Below, piece by piece: positions 43,729-53,900 of a DNA stretch of 64,000 bases (its first letter is position 1; every line of letters begins with the position of its first letter). This DNA comes from Ktedonospora formicarum (GTDB lineage Bacteria; Chloroflexota; Ktedonobacteria; Ktedonobacterales; Ktedonobacteraceae): positions 248,001-312,000 of the forward strand of contig NZ_BNJF01000007.1 in NCBI RefSeq assembly GCF_016587355.1, given 5' to 3'. The position numbers and the translations under genes were made by a program. The notes beneath the pieces were generated by a model. That model searched no databases. It saw only the letters and a program-made list of their open reading frames with translations, and was not told the DNA's origin.

Positions 43729-46577
43729 ATGCCGACGAACTTCTCTCAATTTGATAACACGCAGGACAACAATGCGAACGATCCTACTTCGCTTGAGCAG
43801 AGTAGCAAACAGATGGCATCCGCGCTACAAGCGACGCAACCAATATATGCGACACGCCAACTCCCACGCACCCTAAACAAATTTGATTTATTCACCTTCT
43901 CTGCTCTAACCACGCTTTACATGTCACCTATTATTCTAGCAAGTGCAGCAGGATATAGTGCTCTTATCTACTGGATACTGGCCTCACTCTGCATTCTCCC
44001 CTACATCATGGTTGCGCGCTGGCTATCGTCGCGCACTGCAACTCGGGATGAGCAATATTCCTGGGTTGCGCTTCTAGGGAGCGCTCAATGGGGAACTATC
44101 GCCAGGCTCTTTTTATGGCTATGGTGCCTCTTTACCATCATGTCCTCGCTTGTTGGCTGTCTGATCATACTACAGCTCTACGCTGCTTATATATTCCAGG
44201 CCCCTATTGATGAATTTGGGGCACTAATTTGCTTTATGGGCATCATCGTCATCCTCTCATTCCTTCCTCTTCATAAACTCAAAGGGATACTGTTAGGCAT
44301 GCTTATCCTGAGTATCGCACTGCTTCTCATAGCTGGACTCACAGGCTATTGGTGGGTGCTCAATGGGCATCCACCAATGACGAGTCTGTCAACACTACAA
44401 CTGGCACCGAACAATATTGGCTTTTTCGGTGTAGCTCTTGGGGGCTAACAGGCGGCACCATCCCATTCATCATGATGCATGAAGCCAAAGAGCGAAATGT
44501 TCAGAAAACACAGCGTTTAGGAAACTTCATCTGGTGGAGCTATGGACTGGTCTTCGGTCTTTATCTCTTTGCGACACTAGGCACAACACTGATTATTTCC
44601 CAGCCAGATAAGCTGGTACCTGCACAAACTAGTTTACTCACCATTCGGAGCAGCTTTGGTATAGTAACCTATTACGCGGTTCTCCTCCTCGTGCTGGTCT
44701 TTTTCATAGCCAAGGGCATTCTCTTTGTGATCCTGAGCTCACGCTTGCTCTTCATATCTGGCAAAGAAGGCATCCTTCCCGCGAAGCTCACCTATATCAA
44801 TCGCCATGGGACACCGATAGTAAGCATACTCGTACAAACAGTTGTTTGCGCAACTTTCATTTTCATCCTCTACATGTTGCTTACAGGAATCACTAATTTT
44901 AATCCCATCACAACACAACAAGGTGTACCCTTCTATCTACTTCTGCGTGCAATAAGCTCCATCCTCTGGATATTGGCAATTATCCTTTTCCTTGCTATGA
45001 ATATACGTTATGTACTACGAGTCCGCCATAAGTCACGCATCTCACAAAGGGGTGTGCAAATACCAGGGCGAGAAAGCACATGGATACTTGGACTCTCCAC
45101 GCTTGGTATAGTTACCCTGCTCATTGGTATGCAACAAACCATCGCTCATTCCTGGATACCGGGAGCATTCTCTAACGAGCACTGGAGCCTCACAATTATT
45201 ACCTGTACGCTCGTCGCGATAGTGGTTGGCTGGCTCTGCGCAGAGATTCCACGTAAGCAGGCGCTCCTGACGACACTTCGCAAGGTCAATACACGCGAGC
45301 AGTTATTACGCAACCAGCTTGAGGAGGCATACAATGAACAACAAATTCTGGTGGAGCAACAGCAAGAGTTGCTCATCGCAGTTGAGCAACTGTATCGAGA
45401 GAACGCGCTTGCGGCGGTAACTGATCCTATTACGGCACTCCCTAATCATCGAGCCATCATCAGTGCTCTCGATGAAGCGCTCCAGGAGACCAGTGAAAAG
45501 CAGGAGTCGATGGGCCTGCTCTTCGTCGACCTCGATCGCTTTAAACAGGTGAATGATAGCTGGGGGCACCCGGCTGGTGACGCGGTATTACATGAGGTTG
45601 GAGCACGACTCAAGAAGGCGATAGGTCCTAGCAACTTTGTTGGGCGCTATGGAGGGGAGGAATTTGCCATCATTCTGCGCAAATGTGATGTGACTCTTGC
45701 TATCGAGATAGCCGAGAAGATGCGCTTGAGCATTATGGAAAAACCATACCTGTGGTACGCAGAAGACACATCGACGCCAGTTGAGCTAACAATTACCGCC
45801 AGCATTGGCATCTCTCTCACCCCTTATCATGGTGAAACACGAGAAGCACTACTTGAGCAAGCGGACAGGGCAATGTATCGCGCCAAGCAGAGTGGTCGCA
45901 ATCGCGTATGCATTGTCATGGCGGAAGAGCATACCCGCCAGATCCTTACAGTACGCGGCTTGGGAAGCTTCTCATCCGAAGAGATTTGCACGGCGCGAGC
46001 GCTTCTCGCCGCTATGCAAGCATACGACCAGGAGACTTATGAGCACGCGCAACGCATGGTTAGTCTATCGGAAGCAACCGCACGTCGCTTGAAATGTGGA
46101 TCAGAAGAGATTCATAATGTACGACTCGCCGCTATGTTTCATGACATTGGCAAGATAGGTGTCCCCAATAGCATCCTCCACAAACCAGGGCCACTCACCC
46201 CTTGCGAATGGGAGGTAATTCGCCGTCACCCCGACACCGGACGCAGAATACTCGCCCGCGCAGGAGGCCCTTTCGCCATTGTCGCTTATATCATAGGAGC
46301 ACATCACGAACGTTGGGATGGAGATGGCTACCCCGGAGGTCTGGCCGGAGAGCAGATACCACTTTCCGCACGCATCCTCTCAGTTGTCGATGCCTATGAT
46401 ACCATGGTCTCAGGGCGTGTATATCGTGAAGCAATTAGCGATGAGGAGGCACGGCAAGAGCTTCGGCGATGTGCTGGCTCACAATTCGATGTCAATGTGG
46501 TTGAGGCATTCCTCCAAAGCCTGGATCATCTAGAAGAGACATCACACGAACCCTTCATCTCTCAGCAAGCAAGTTAG
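43729..46577 (+). CDS. Amino-acid-permease-like sensor fused to GGDEF and HD-GYP domains (frameshifted)
   Basis: A 949-residue protein once one base is restored. Residues 40-500 form about twelve membrane helices of the APC (amino acid-polyamine-organocation) type (KFDLFTFSALTTLYMSPIIL, GGTIPFIMMHEAKER, GKEGILPAKLTYINRHGTPI). A coiled coil (about 525-575) leads to a GGDEF domain with an active-looking GGEEF (642-646) but no RxxD inhibitory site, then an HD-GYP phosphodiesterase with HD 805-806 (FHDIGKIG) and GYP 867-869. It could both make and break c-di-GMP under control of a transported or bound amino acid. The frame is lost at the G5 run 44440-44444; one more G gives GVALGGLTGGTIPF. ATG 43729 has AAGGAG eight bases upstream. 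Confidence 0.87.
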
Positions 46578-46588
46578 GGCTCATTCGC

Positions 46589-46629
46589 ATAATGCGGCAC
46601 GTTAAACTTCATGCAACGTGCCGCATTAT
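46589..46629. terminator. Bidirectional terminator hairpin
   Basis: Perfect 15-bp stem (46589-46603 with 46615-46629), between convergent genes. Confidence 0.75.
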
Positions 46630-46633
46630 ACTA

Positions 46634-47893
46634 CTATGCTTTAATATGCACAGGACGCAGTCCAAAGGAGAGCACCTTCATGGGAATATCCCGCAAGAAG
46701 GGAATACTGAAGAAAACACGCATCATAACGGGGAGGTTTGGCGGCGTTCCTTCCTTCTCCAATGGCTCAACCAGACGCTTCTGAAGCTTCTGCTGATGAC
46801 CCTGAATAAGCTTTACAGGCAGTGTGCGTTCGCGTTGGATACGGGCCATGTCCACAAGCTGCACATCATTGGCTTTTAGCTTCTCGCCCAGAATATTTGA
46901 GGCGGTCACCGCATCCTGGACAGCCAGATTAATGCCTGCGCCAGCAATGGGAGACATAGCGTGCGCTGAATCTCCAATGAGCAAAACGCCTGGCGCATAC
47001 CAGCGCTTCAGGCAATATGCCTGGATCGAGAAGACTGAAATATGTTTCCAGTCCTTAATCTCATCCACACGATCCTCAAAGAGAGGTGCGATACCCGCAA
47101 TAGAGCGGCGTAAGGCTTCCAATCCTCGCTCACGTACTCTGGCGTATCCTCCTTTGGGAATAGGATATCCAAGCTGCCAGACATCCGGACGAGGCGAAAC
47201 CGAAAGAATGCCCTTGTCAGACTGAATGACCGTCGCCAGATCTGGATCTGACGGCTTACGAGATAGGCGCGTCCACAGAATATCCATAGTTGGTTCAGCA
47301 AGCTTTGGCTCAAGACCAGCCAGTTTCCTAACGCGCGAGAAGCGCCCATCCGCTCCGACTGTAAGTTGCGCTCGCACCTCACCACGCCCATTCTGTCCGC
47401 GATAGCGCACGCCACACACTTGTCCACTCTCCTCAATGAGTCCATCAACCTGGGCACCCATTAATACCTGAAAATGAGGATACTGCTTTGCCTCCTCAAC
47501 CAGAAGGGAGATAAAATTTGGTTGTGGCAGGATTGTTACGTGTGGAAAACGGATACGTAGCCGCGAGTAATCAGCCAGGGCAATTGTACCCTTTGGCGTC
47601 TGCATACGCAGCTTCGAGATCTTGGTGTGCGGAATATTCATGAGCTTGTCTATCAAACCTAGCTCATACATTACATCAAGCACTGAAGGGAAGACCGTAT
47701 CGCCGCGAAAATCCCGATCAAAGTCCACATGCGATTCAAGTAGAACAACAGGAATATCTTGGCGCGCCAGGAGGAGGCCCAGCATAGCCCCGGCTGGCCC
47801 TCCCCCTACAATACAACAGGTTGTCCGCAAAACAGGTTCAGGTGTGGTAGCCTGAGGAATAGGCTGCAAAGTAGGTACAGACAGCTTCGCCAT
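46634..47893 (-). CDS. FAD-dependent monooxygenase (UbiH/PHBH type)
   Basis: A 419-residue flavoprotein hydroxylase: FAD-binding CCIVGGGPAGAMLGLLLAR near the N-terminus, FRGDTVFPSVLDVM, the TVGADGRFSRVRKLAG motif and GDSAHAMSPIAGAGINLAVQDA. These enzymes hydroxylate aromatic or polyketide substrates with NAD(P)H and oxygen. It is a clear paralogue of the polyketide-cluster enzyme at 54248-55507 (same length, same motif order), but stands alone 7 kb away. It may serve the same pathway or be an older copy. Confidence 0.9.
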   Translation of the reverse strand: MAKLSVPTLQPIPQATTPEPVLRTTCCIVGGGPAGAMLGLLLARQDIPVVLLESHVDFDRDFRGDTVFPSVLDVMYELGLIDKLMNIPHTKISKLRMQTPKGTIALADYSRLRIRFPHVTILPQPNFISLLVEEAKQYPHFQVLMGAQVDGLIEESGQVCGVRYRGQNGRGEVRAQLTVGADGRFSRVRKLAGLEPKLAEPTMDILWTRLSRKPSDPDLATVIQSDKGILSVSPRPDVWQLGYPIPKGGYARVRERGLEALRRSIAGIAPLFEDRVDEIKDWKHISVFSIQAYCLKRWYAPGVLLIGDSAHAMSPIAGAGINLAVQDAVTASNILGEKLKANDVQLVDMARIQRERTLPVKLIQGHQQKLQKRLVEPLEKEGTPPNLPVMMRVFFSIPFLRDIPMKVLSFGLRPVHIKA

Positions 47894-48185
47894 ATGCGTT
47901 CTTTCACCTCTCCTGTGCCTGGTATCACAACAAGGAATAGAGATAGGCGTGACACGGCACTAATGAATAATTACATTGCTTAGACTCATAATACGCCGTT
48001 ACTTGAAATGCTTTTCATCTATGGAGAAGTAAGAGTATAATACGTGCAAGTCTATCGCTCTTCGACCCAGCGTATACTAATGACAGAGATAGAAGAATTG
48101 TCGCTTCACAAGACACGACCCGATGCCATCAGGCATCCATCTATATCTCGTTGCTTGCTTATCACAAAGGAGCAGAAGTAGCGCC

Positions 48186-49925
48186 TTAAGCAGGCGCGTC
48201 GCTTACGCTTGCAAAGCGCTGCTGCTGTTCCACCGCTTGTAACTTGACAGTAATAATAGAAGATATCTCCTGAGGAGCCGCTTGAGGCACACGAATCGTA
48301 AAACAGGTACCCATACCCACAGTACTCTCCACCTCAACGGACCCGCCCATCGCTTCCGTCATCTCCTTCACAATCGCCAACCCTAATCCGGTGCCCACAG
48401 AGGATTCGCTACGCGCTTTCCTGGTGCGGTAGAAGCGGTCCCAGATATGAGACAGTTCATCGGCAGGAATTCCCTCACCAGTATCTTTCACCTGAAGCAC
48501 CAGTTGCTTATGAGCCACATCCGCCTGAGCACTGATCGCGATAATTCCTCCTGGTGGGGTATGGCGTACACCATTGTTAAGCAGGTTTTGTAGAATCTGT
48601 TCGAGCCGTCCCTCATCCACCATCGCTTGTGGCAGATCTTCGGCGATATCTGGGACGATCTCGACGCGACTGCTGCGCCACGTTAAAGGGGCCATTGTAT
48701 CCACAATACGCCCAACGAGCAGATCCACAGGTGTCGGCACGCAGCGCAATTTGAGCCTCCCCACCTCGGCGCGCGCCAGCATAAACAGGTCATTAATAAG
48801 GCCTTGCAGGCGTACGGTCTGCTGACTGATGACTTCTAAGTCCTGTTGGAGTGTTGGTGGTGGAGCTTTTTGCCAATTCGCCAGGGTTGATTCCAGGTAG
48901 CCACGCATTGTCGCGACAGGTGTGCGCAACTCATGTGAGACACTGGCGATCAATTCGCGACGCTCAGTAAGCAATTGCGCAACATTATCGCGTTCATTCT
49001 GAAGCTCACGCATAGTATGTTCGAGGTGAGCCGCCATAATATTGAAGTCATTTTGCAGGCGTGCGACTTCATCTTCTCCCTGAACCGGCACGCGAATGCT
49101 GTATTTTCCCATACGCATCGCGCTCGTCGCACTTGCAAGCATCTCAATGCGCTGTGTGATTCTGCGACCAAAGAAATGTGAGAAGAGCATGATCGGCGGA
49201 AGCAACGTAACCAGAGCCAAAATCAGCAAAAAGCCGGAGAAGAAGATATTAAAGACCAGAAAAATTGGCAAACTGGTTGAGCGTGAGTAAGATACAAGAA
49301 AGATCAGGGCAAAAATGGCACCCACAACTCCAACCCCAATCACTGGCAGCATCAGGATCGCATGTGTTAAAGACCAGCTCAGATGTTGTCTCCGGAGACG
49401 ATTCCAGGAGCGAATAATCCGAATTCCCCCGCGCAGGAACAGAAAGAGTCCAGCACTACCAGCGGCTATGACTGAATCCATAAAGAAGATAATCAAGGGG
49501 AGACGCGGCTCACTAAGCCATTCAGAACTACGATCATAGACATTGATATTGAGAAAATGGAAGACCGAGATGGAGGCAAGTGGCGAGAGAATAAACAGGT
49601 TCGCACTTATAAAATAGATAAGCCCCACCAGTAGCGTCATCGAAAGCTCGATTTTCATCTGCTTTCCCCAGCTTCGCCCACTCTGGGTACGCCAGCGCAG
49701 TCCACCCCAGAGCACACTCACGGGACTATAGAGCAAGAGGAACGTAAACAGGTTATTAAAATCTGAATTGAACAGGCTCTGCGCTTCCAGGCCTTGGGAA
49801 TGACCAGAGAAAAGGGACCAGATACCTATCACACCAATCTGGATTGCAACCAGCTCTCCCAGCGCACGCCAGCCTCGAGCGGAGAAAAATGGTCCGCGTT
49901 TCTTCATGCTCAATCGATTGTTCAT
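48186..49925 (-). CDS. Membrane sensor histidine kinase
   Basis: A 579-residue kinase: about six N-terminal membrane helices, a HAMP linker (RITQRIEMLASATSAMRMGK), HisKA with the phosphorylated His in SHELRTPVATMRGYLES, and HATPase_c with LLNNGVRHTPPGG, DTGEGIP and TGLGLAIVKEM. There is no large external sensor loop, so it may sense a membrane signal. ATG 49925 is preceded by GAAGAGG; a longer start at 50030 would overlap the response-regulator gene. Encoded 74 bp after its cognate regulator in the same transcript. Confidence 0.93.
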   Translation of the reverse strand: MNNRLSMKKRGPFFSARGWRALGELVAIQIGVIGIWSLFSGHSQGLEAQSLFNSDFNNLFTFLLLYSPVSVLWGGLRWRTQSGRSWGKQMKIELSMTLLVGLIYFISANLFILSPLASISVFHFLNINVYDRSSEWLSEPRLPLIIFFMDSVIAAGSAGLFLFLRGGIRIIRSWNRLRRQHLSWSLTHAILMLPVIGVGVVGAIFALIFLVSYSRSTSLPIFLVFNIFFSGFLLILALVTLLPPIMLFSHFFGRRITQRIEMLASATSAMRMGKYSIRVPVQGEDEVARLQNDFNIMAAHLEHTMRELQNERDNVAQLLTERRELIASVSHELRTPVATMRGYLESTLANWQKAPPPTLQQDLEVISQQTVRLQGLINDLFMLARAEVGRLKLRCVPTPVDLLVGRIVDTMAPLTWRSSRVEIVPDIAEDLPQAMVDEGRLEQILQNLLNNGVRHTPPGGIIAISAQADVAHKQLVLQVKDTGEGIPADELSHIWDRFYRTRKARSESSVGTGLGLAIVKEMTEAMGGSVEVESTVGMGTCFTIRVPQAAPQEISSIITVKLQAVEQQQRFASVSDAPA

Positions 49926-49999
49926 ATCGCACCTCTTCCAGGGAGACGAGAAAGCCAGCCATGCACGTGATACAGCCCACAGCCCCTCAAGACCAGACT

Positions 50000-50692
50000 T
50001 CAATTTCGCAAACGATAGCCAATGCCCCATACGGTCTCGATAGAGTCCCCAAGCTTGCCCAACTTCTTCCTCAAACGCAGGACGACATTATCGACTGAAC
50101 GATCTCCGCCAATATAGGTCCCACTCCATAATGTTTCGATCAAATAAGCGCGACTAAAGGCGCGACCAGGGCTACGCAGCAATAGTTGTAACAGAGCGAA
50201 CTCGGTTGGGCTTAGATCAAGCAAGGCATTATCGAGTCGCGCCTCATGCCTTTGCGGATCAAGGCGCAGGTTGCCAAGGGTTAACTCTTCGCTCGCGGCA
50301 CGCCGGTCATTGTGAATTGTCAGCCGAATCAGTTCCGCACGTCGTAGCAGAGCACGCACACGTGCCACCAGTTCACGCATACTAAAGGGCTTTGTTAAAT
50401 AGTCGTCAGCCCCAACCTCCAGACCGATGATACGATCCGCCTCCTCGCTGCGAGCAGTGAGCATCAGAACAGGCGTCGCCGAGTTCTGACGTAGACGCCT
50501 GAGAACCTCAAGGCCATTGAGGTGAGGAAGCATCCAATCCAGGAGTACTACATCTGGATCATGGGCCGCGTGCATCTCTAAAGCCCGCAGCCCATCGACA
50601 GCATGTATGACCTCGTAACCAGCCCCAGTAAGCTCACGAATGACAATCTGTGCCAGGTCACTTTCATCTTCTACTAGCAATATCTTTTCCAT
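50000..50692 (-). CDS. OmpR/PhoB family response regulator
   Basis: A 230-residue regulator: receiver domain (LLVEDESDLAQIVIREL, phospho-acceptor Asp in VVLLDWMLP, switch residues LTAR and TKPF) and an OmpR-type winged helix (LSPTEFALLQLLLRSPGRAF, VDNVVLRLRKKLG). Partner of the histidine kinase. Its own promoter region carries tandem 11-bp direct repeats, the geometry bound by OmpR/PhoB dimers, so autoregulation is likely. Confidence 0.95.
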   Translation of the reverse strand: MEKILLVEDESDLAQIVIRELTGAGYEVIHAVDGLRALEMHAAHDPDVVLLDWMLPHLNGLEVLRRLRQNSATPVLMLTARSEEADRIIGLEVGADDYLTKPFSMRELVARVRALLRRAELIRLTIHNDRRAASEELTLGNLRLDPQRHEARLDNALLDLSPTEFALLQLLLRSPGRAFSRAYLIETLWSGTYIGGDRSVDNVVLRLRKKLGKLGDSIETVWGIGYRLRN

Positions 50693-50725
50693 CGATAATG
50701 TTCTTCTCCCTGTACCATACCGTTC

Positions 50726-50754
50726 ATTATACCCGTCTTAGAACCGTATTGAAA
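50726..50754 (-). promoter_or_regulatory. Promoter of the two-component operon
   Basis: On the minus strand TTTCAA (50754-50749) and a perfect TATAAT (50731-50726) are separated by 17 bp. Confidence 0.65.
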
Positions 50755-50788
50755 TATCTCTAGTATGCTCCAACGTATATACTCTAGA

Positions 50789-50810
50789 GTTGCGACAAAG
50801 TTGCGACAAA
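50789..50810. promoter_or_regulatory. Tandem 11-bp direct repeat (OmpR/PhoB-type box)
   Basis: GTTGCGACAAA occurs twice without a gap (50789-50799, 50800-50810). On the minus strand this is TTTGTCGCAAC twice, recalling PhoB half-sites with TGTC every 11 bp. It lies about 35 bp upstream of the -35 box of the regulator's promoter. Confidence 0.6.
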
Positions 50811-50939
50811 AGAAAGCCTCTCCACACCCGAAACAAACATTCAGACAATAGGTCACATGACACTCCTGATTAGCTGGCGAGGCTTGTATACTGGCAAGAG
50901 AGCTGAGAAACATACAATTCATAGTACGGAGAGATGAGC

Positions 50940-52177
50940 ATGCATACAGAGGCCCAGGAGCACCGATCCGACGCGTGGTCTGATGACAATTCGTCATCAA
51001 CATCATCAACCCAACATAAACGTCGCAAGCATGCCGCGTTCGGCATGGTGCTGGCGCGCGCGCTTCTACTTGGCATCTTTGTTATAAGCCTCCTTACCTC
51101 ACTCACACCCTGGGGGCAGGCAGCGGCGCGAGCATCCTTTATTCTCCCATCTCTCCTTCTAGCCTCAGAGCCACTTCCACTTCAGGTTGCAGGGGAACCA
51201 ATCACCCATACACAGCAAGCAGTGCCAGCAAAGCATGGGACACTCTACCTGGATATCTACGCTCCCACAACAACGCCCCTCTTCGCCAAAGAACGCCAGG
51301 GAATCCTACTCTTGCCCGGTGTAGGTGATCAGAGGCAGGTGCCTCAACTTATCAATCTCTCACAAACTCTTGCTCGCTCGGGTCTTGTGGTCATGAATAT
51401 GACCACCTCAACACTGCTACAAGACACCGTCACAGCCCAGGATATCGACGACGTTGTGCAAGCATTCCAACTCCTGGTGGCACGTCCAGAGCTACAAGGG
51501 CAGCACTGTGGAATGATCGCCTTTAGCGCTGGTGTGCCTCTCGTCACTGCCGCCGCCGCCAACCAGTACATTCGCGCACGCGTGGCTTATGTGACCGCTT
51601 TTGGGGGGTATTATAATGCCGAGACTCTACTGGAAACCTTCGGACGGCGAGCAGTCAGCTTTGATGGGCAGACCTCTCCCTGGCAACCAACCGCCTACGC
51701 ACTTGAGGTGCTCACAAATGTTACAACGGAGACTTTACCAGAGAACGAGCGTACCATGGTAAGGCAGGCACTCGGCCCTTATGGAACACCACTCACAAGC
51801 GCAGAACTAGAACAGCTTTCATCGCCAGCACGCGCCATCTACGCATTGCTTGGAGGCAAGGAGCCGGGACGCGTCGTGCAAAATATGGCAGCGCTTACGC
51901 CTGAGATGCGCTCCCAACTGCGAGGGCTCTCCCCAGTTCCTATATTAAAGATGTGCGCGCGCCCTTTTACCTGCTTCATGACCGCAACGATGCCTTCCTG
52001 CCATTTACCGAGACACGCGCCTTTGATAGAGATTTATCACACATCAATCATACCCATGAATACGTTGAGTTTCATATCTTCGACCACGTTGAGGTACGCT
52101 CGAATCTACAGATCTTGCAGGTCGCTGGCGATGGAGTTGAACTCTTTAACCTACTTATTCAAATCTTCCAGGCCTAG
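50940..52177 (+). CDS. Membrane-anchored alpha/beta-hydrolase (frameshifted)
   Basis: A 412-residue protein after restoring one base. One membrane helix near residues 30-55 (ALLLGIFVISLLTSLTPWGQ), then an alpha/beta-hydrolase-like fold with LYLDIYAP, GILLLPGVGDQRQVPQL and a nucleophile-elbow-like GMIAFSAGVPLVTAA. The end YLLHDRNDAFLPFTETRAFD contains the usual Asp/His region (HDRND, FDHVE). The frame is lost at about 51931-51934 (C4 run); one more C gives LSPSSYIKDVRAPFYLLHDR and the stop moves to 52177. Substrate unknown. The small gene 52193 follows after 15 bp. Confidence 0.75.
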
Positions 52178-52192
52178 AAGGAGCGACTTTAT

Positions 52193-52477
52193 ATGACGGC
52201 TCTACTATTGACCCTCTGCTGGCTTATAACTGGGCTACTACTCGGACTCCTCTGCTATCTGGCACGCCTCAGACCCCGTACCCACGCCTCTGATTGGTAC
52301 AGATTGGCGCTTGTGGGAGCACTCTTCGCCTCTTTAGGAGGCTGGATCGCGGTTCCGCTCCTTGGATACTTCTTCGCCACGGGAGTCGCCATCTGGTGCG
52401 CTATTACTGCCTGCTTGTTCCTACGATTCTGGATACGCCTACGAAGCAACCAGCGTGCCCAGACGCAGGTGAGTTAG
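52193..52477 (+). CDS. Small membrane protein
   Basis: A 94-residue protein with three hydrophobic segments and a basic C-terminus (FWIRLRSNQRAQTQ). AAGGAG precedes ATG 52193. Not recognised. Its close spacing to the alpha/beta-hydrolase suggests one transcript. Confidence 0.65.
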   Translation: MTALLLTLCWLITGLLLGLLCYLARLRPRTHASDWYRLALVGALFASLGGWIAVPLLGYFFATGVAIWCAITACLFLRFWIRLRSNQRAQTQVS

Positions 52478-52530
52478 CATCGGGAAACCAGGATTGGAAC
52501 ATAATGTAACAACCCAAGAAAGACACAAGA

Positions 52531-52561
52531 AGGCGTGGAAGGGTATAGACCTTCCACGCCT
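52531..52561. terminator. Bidirectional terminator hairpin
   Basis: AGGCGTGGAAGG (52531-52542) and CCTTCCACGCCT (52550-52561), perfect 12-bp stem between convergent genes. It marks the left edge of the polyketide region. Confidence 0.7.
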
Positions 52562-52585
52562 GGGAGTTTCTATTCTAAAGGGAAG

Positions 52586-53047
52586 TTAGCCGCGCTGCGC
52601 GAAGGATGCACCACGAATCTGAAGATGCTCGTCGGCATCCTCTTCGGGCGAACCCAACTGGGCCAGGAGAACACGATGATCAAACGTTGTGCGCACTTCA
52701 TTGATCTTGCCGTCAACAATCCGGAAATTGTCGATACGTGGCAGCGCGAAACGCACACCGCTGGCTGGAATATCATGGAAATCCTTCTCATGCTCGCCAC
52801 TCATGGTCGCCAGGGCAGAAGCCTTCTCATCATCAACGATCACGACCTCGACCTTGAACTGAACTTTGAGTGCGCTGCGGATCTCACTGGAAAAGTGCAG
52901 GAAACCCTCGGCCCCACGAATGCCGTCAGGAGGACCATAGAATGTAAAATCAGAGGCTAGAATCTCACTCGCAGCGGCGCGGTCGCCTTTGCTAAAGACT
53001 TCTTCAAAGAAACGATGCACCAGTTGAACGCTATGCTCTTTTGACAT
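52586..53047 (-). CDS. SnoaL-like polyketide cyclase family protein
   Basis: A 153-residue NTF2-fold protein: LVHRFFEEVFSKGDRAAASE, ILASDFTFYGPPDGIRGAEG and a long C-terminal strand IDNFRIVDGKINEVRTTFDH. SnoaL-type proteins close the last ring of aromatic polyketides. Its place at the edge of a type II polyketide cluster, with repeat copy B just upstream, makes that role plausible. The catalytic Asp of true SnoaL could not be assigned with certainty. Confidence 0.8.
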   Translation of the reverse strand: MSKEHSVQLVHRFFEEVFSKGDRAAASEILASDFTFYGPPDGIRGAEGFLHFSSEIRSALKVQFKVEVVIVDDEKASALATMSGEHEKDFHDIPASGVRFALPRIDNFRIVDGKINEVRTTFDHRVLLAQLGSPEEDADEHLQIRGASFAQRG

Positions 53048-53066
53048 ATTAGATCATACCCTTTCC

Positions 53067-53167
53067 AAGGTCTTAGACGAAAACCAACCCTCATACGAGG
53101 GCACGGCGCCACTGGTCGCGGCTAGCGCTGGCACGCTCAGGTTTCCGCATAAGGAGTAAGTACAAGA
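53067..53167 (+). repeat. Structured palindromic leader repeat, copy B (long form)
   Basis: Long form: CTTAGACGAAAACCAACC, hairpin 1 CCCTC-atac-GAGGG, central GGCGCC..CTGGTCGCGG, hairpin 3 AGCG-ctggca-CGCT, right end CTCAGGTTTCCGCATAAG followed by AAGGAGTAAG..CAAGA as in copy A. It lies 20 bp upstream of the minus-strand SnoaL-like gene but in inverted orientation. In its own orientation the leader points at a three-codon ATG frame (53173), as if its gene had been lost. Confidence 0.8.
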
Positions 53168-53180
53168 CACTAGAATGTGT

Positions 53181-53876
53181 TCATAAAGTAGAAGCGGCTA
53201 CAGAACTAGCCTTGCGGAAATTGGCGGTATACGACCACCAGGGATTGCCCGTGAGTCCAACATCCTCCAGTCCAGTCGCCAGCGCGAGTTCGCGCGACGT
53301 TTTCGGCAAGCGAAAATCGGGATCACATAGTTGCTCAGTTACTGACAGGATGCCTCCGGGCTTAAGCACGCGAGCACATTCGCTAAAGAATGTAGGAAGA
53401 TCAGGGACCTCGCCGATAACAGTTACCAGGAAGACCATATCAAAACATTCGTCAGGTAAAGGCAAATGTTGCCCATCACCTTGCACAACCTCCACATTGC
53501 CGATCTGCTCGGCATCGAGTCGCTGGAGCAACATCTCAATCATCTTTGATTGAAGCTCAACACAGGTCACAGAGCCACCATTGCTCTGTGCAGCAACTCG
53601 ACGCGCCAGAAGCACTGTAAAGAGGCCAGGCCCCGGCCCAATCTCCAGCACACGCATCCCAGGAGACACTCCAGCACGCTCGACAATTCGCTCTAACGAG
53701 CCAAAAAGCTTGCGTCGGAGCGGCGCTTCAAGGTAGGGCGCGATCTCGGGAGGCATGGGTTCCGGATGAAGCCTGCGCTTGACCCGTAGGATCACCTGGC
53801 CTAACAGAAAGATGCCCATGAGCATCGCGAGCATGATCCCCAGCCCTTGCAGCCACCTGGCGGCAAATATACGCAT
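53181..53876 (-). CDS. Membrane-anchored class I SAM methyltransferase
   Basis: A 231-residue protein with one N-terminal membrane helix (LGIMLAMLMGIFLLGQVIL) and a Rossmann methyltransferase: motif I VLEIGPGPGLFTVLLAR, then VTCVELQSKMIEM, LPLPDECFDMVFLV and LKPGGILSVTEQ. ATG 53876 is chosen because GGGAGATG stands in front; the frame is open further upstream but that part contains repeat copy F. Substrate unknown; it may methylate a membrane lipid, quinone or the polyketide. Confidence 0.85.
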   Translation of the reverse strand: MRIFAARWLQGLGIMLAMLMGIFLLGQVILRVKRRLHPEPMPPEIAPYLEAPLRRKLFGSLERIVERAGVSPGMRVLEIGPGPGLFTVLLARRVAAQSNGGSVTCVELQSKMIEMLLQRLDAEQIGNVEVVQGDGQHLPLPDECFDMVFLVTVIGEVPDLPTFFSECARVLKPGGILSVTEQLCDPDFRLPKTSRELALATGLEDVGLTGNPWWSYTANFRKASSVAASTL

Positions 53877-53900
53877 GACTTCACATCTCCCGTTAACCAC

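Noticed and set aside
44349..44460. Separate start for the permease-GGDEF second frame
   Set aside because: The residues before the frameshift point in this frame are not membrane-like and the permease family motif continues exactly across the junction.
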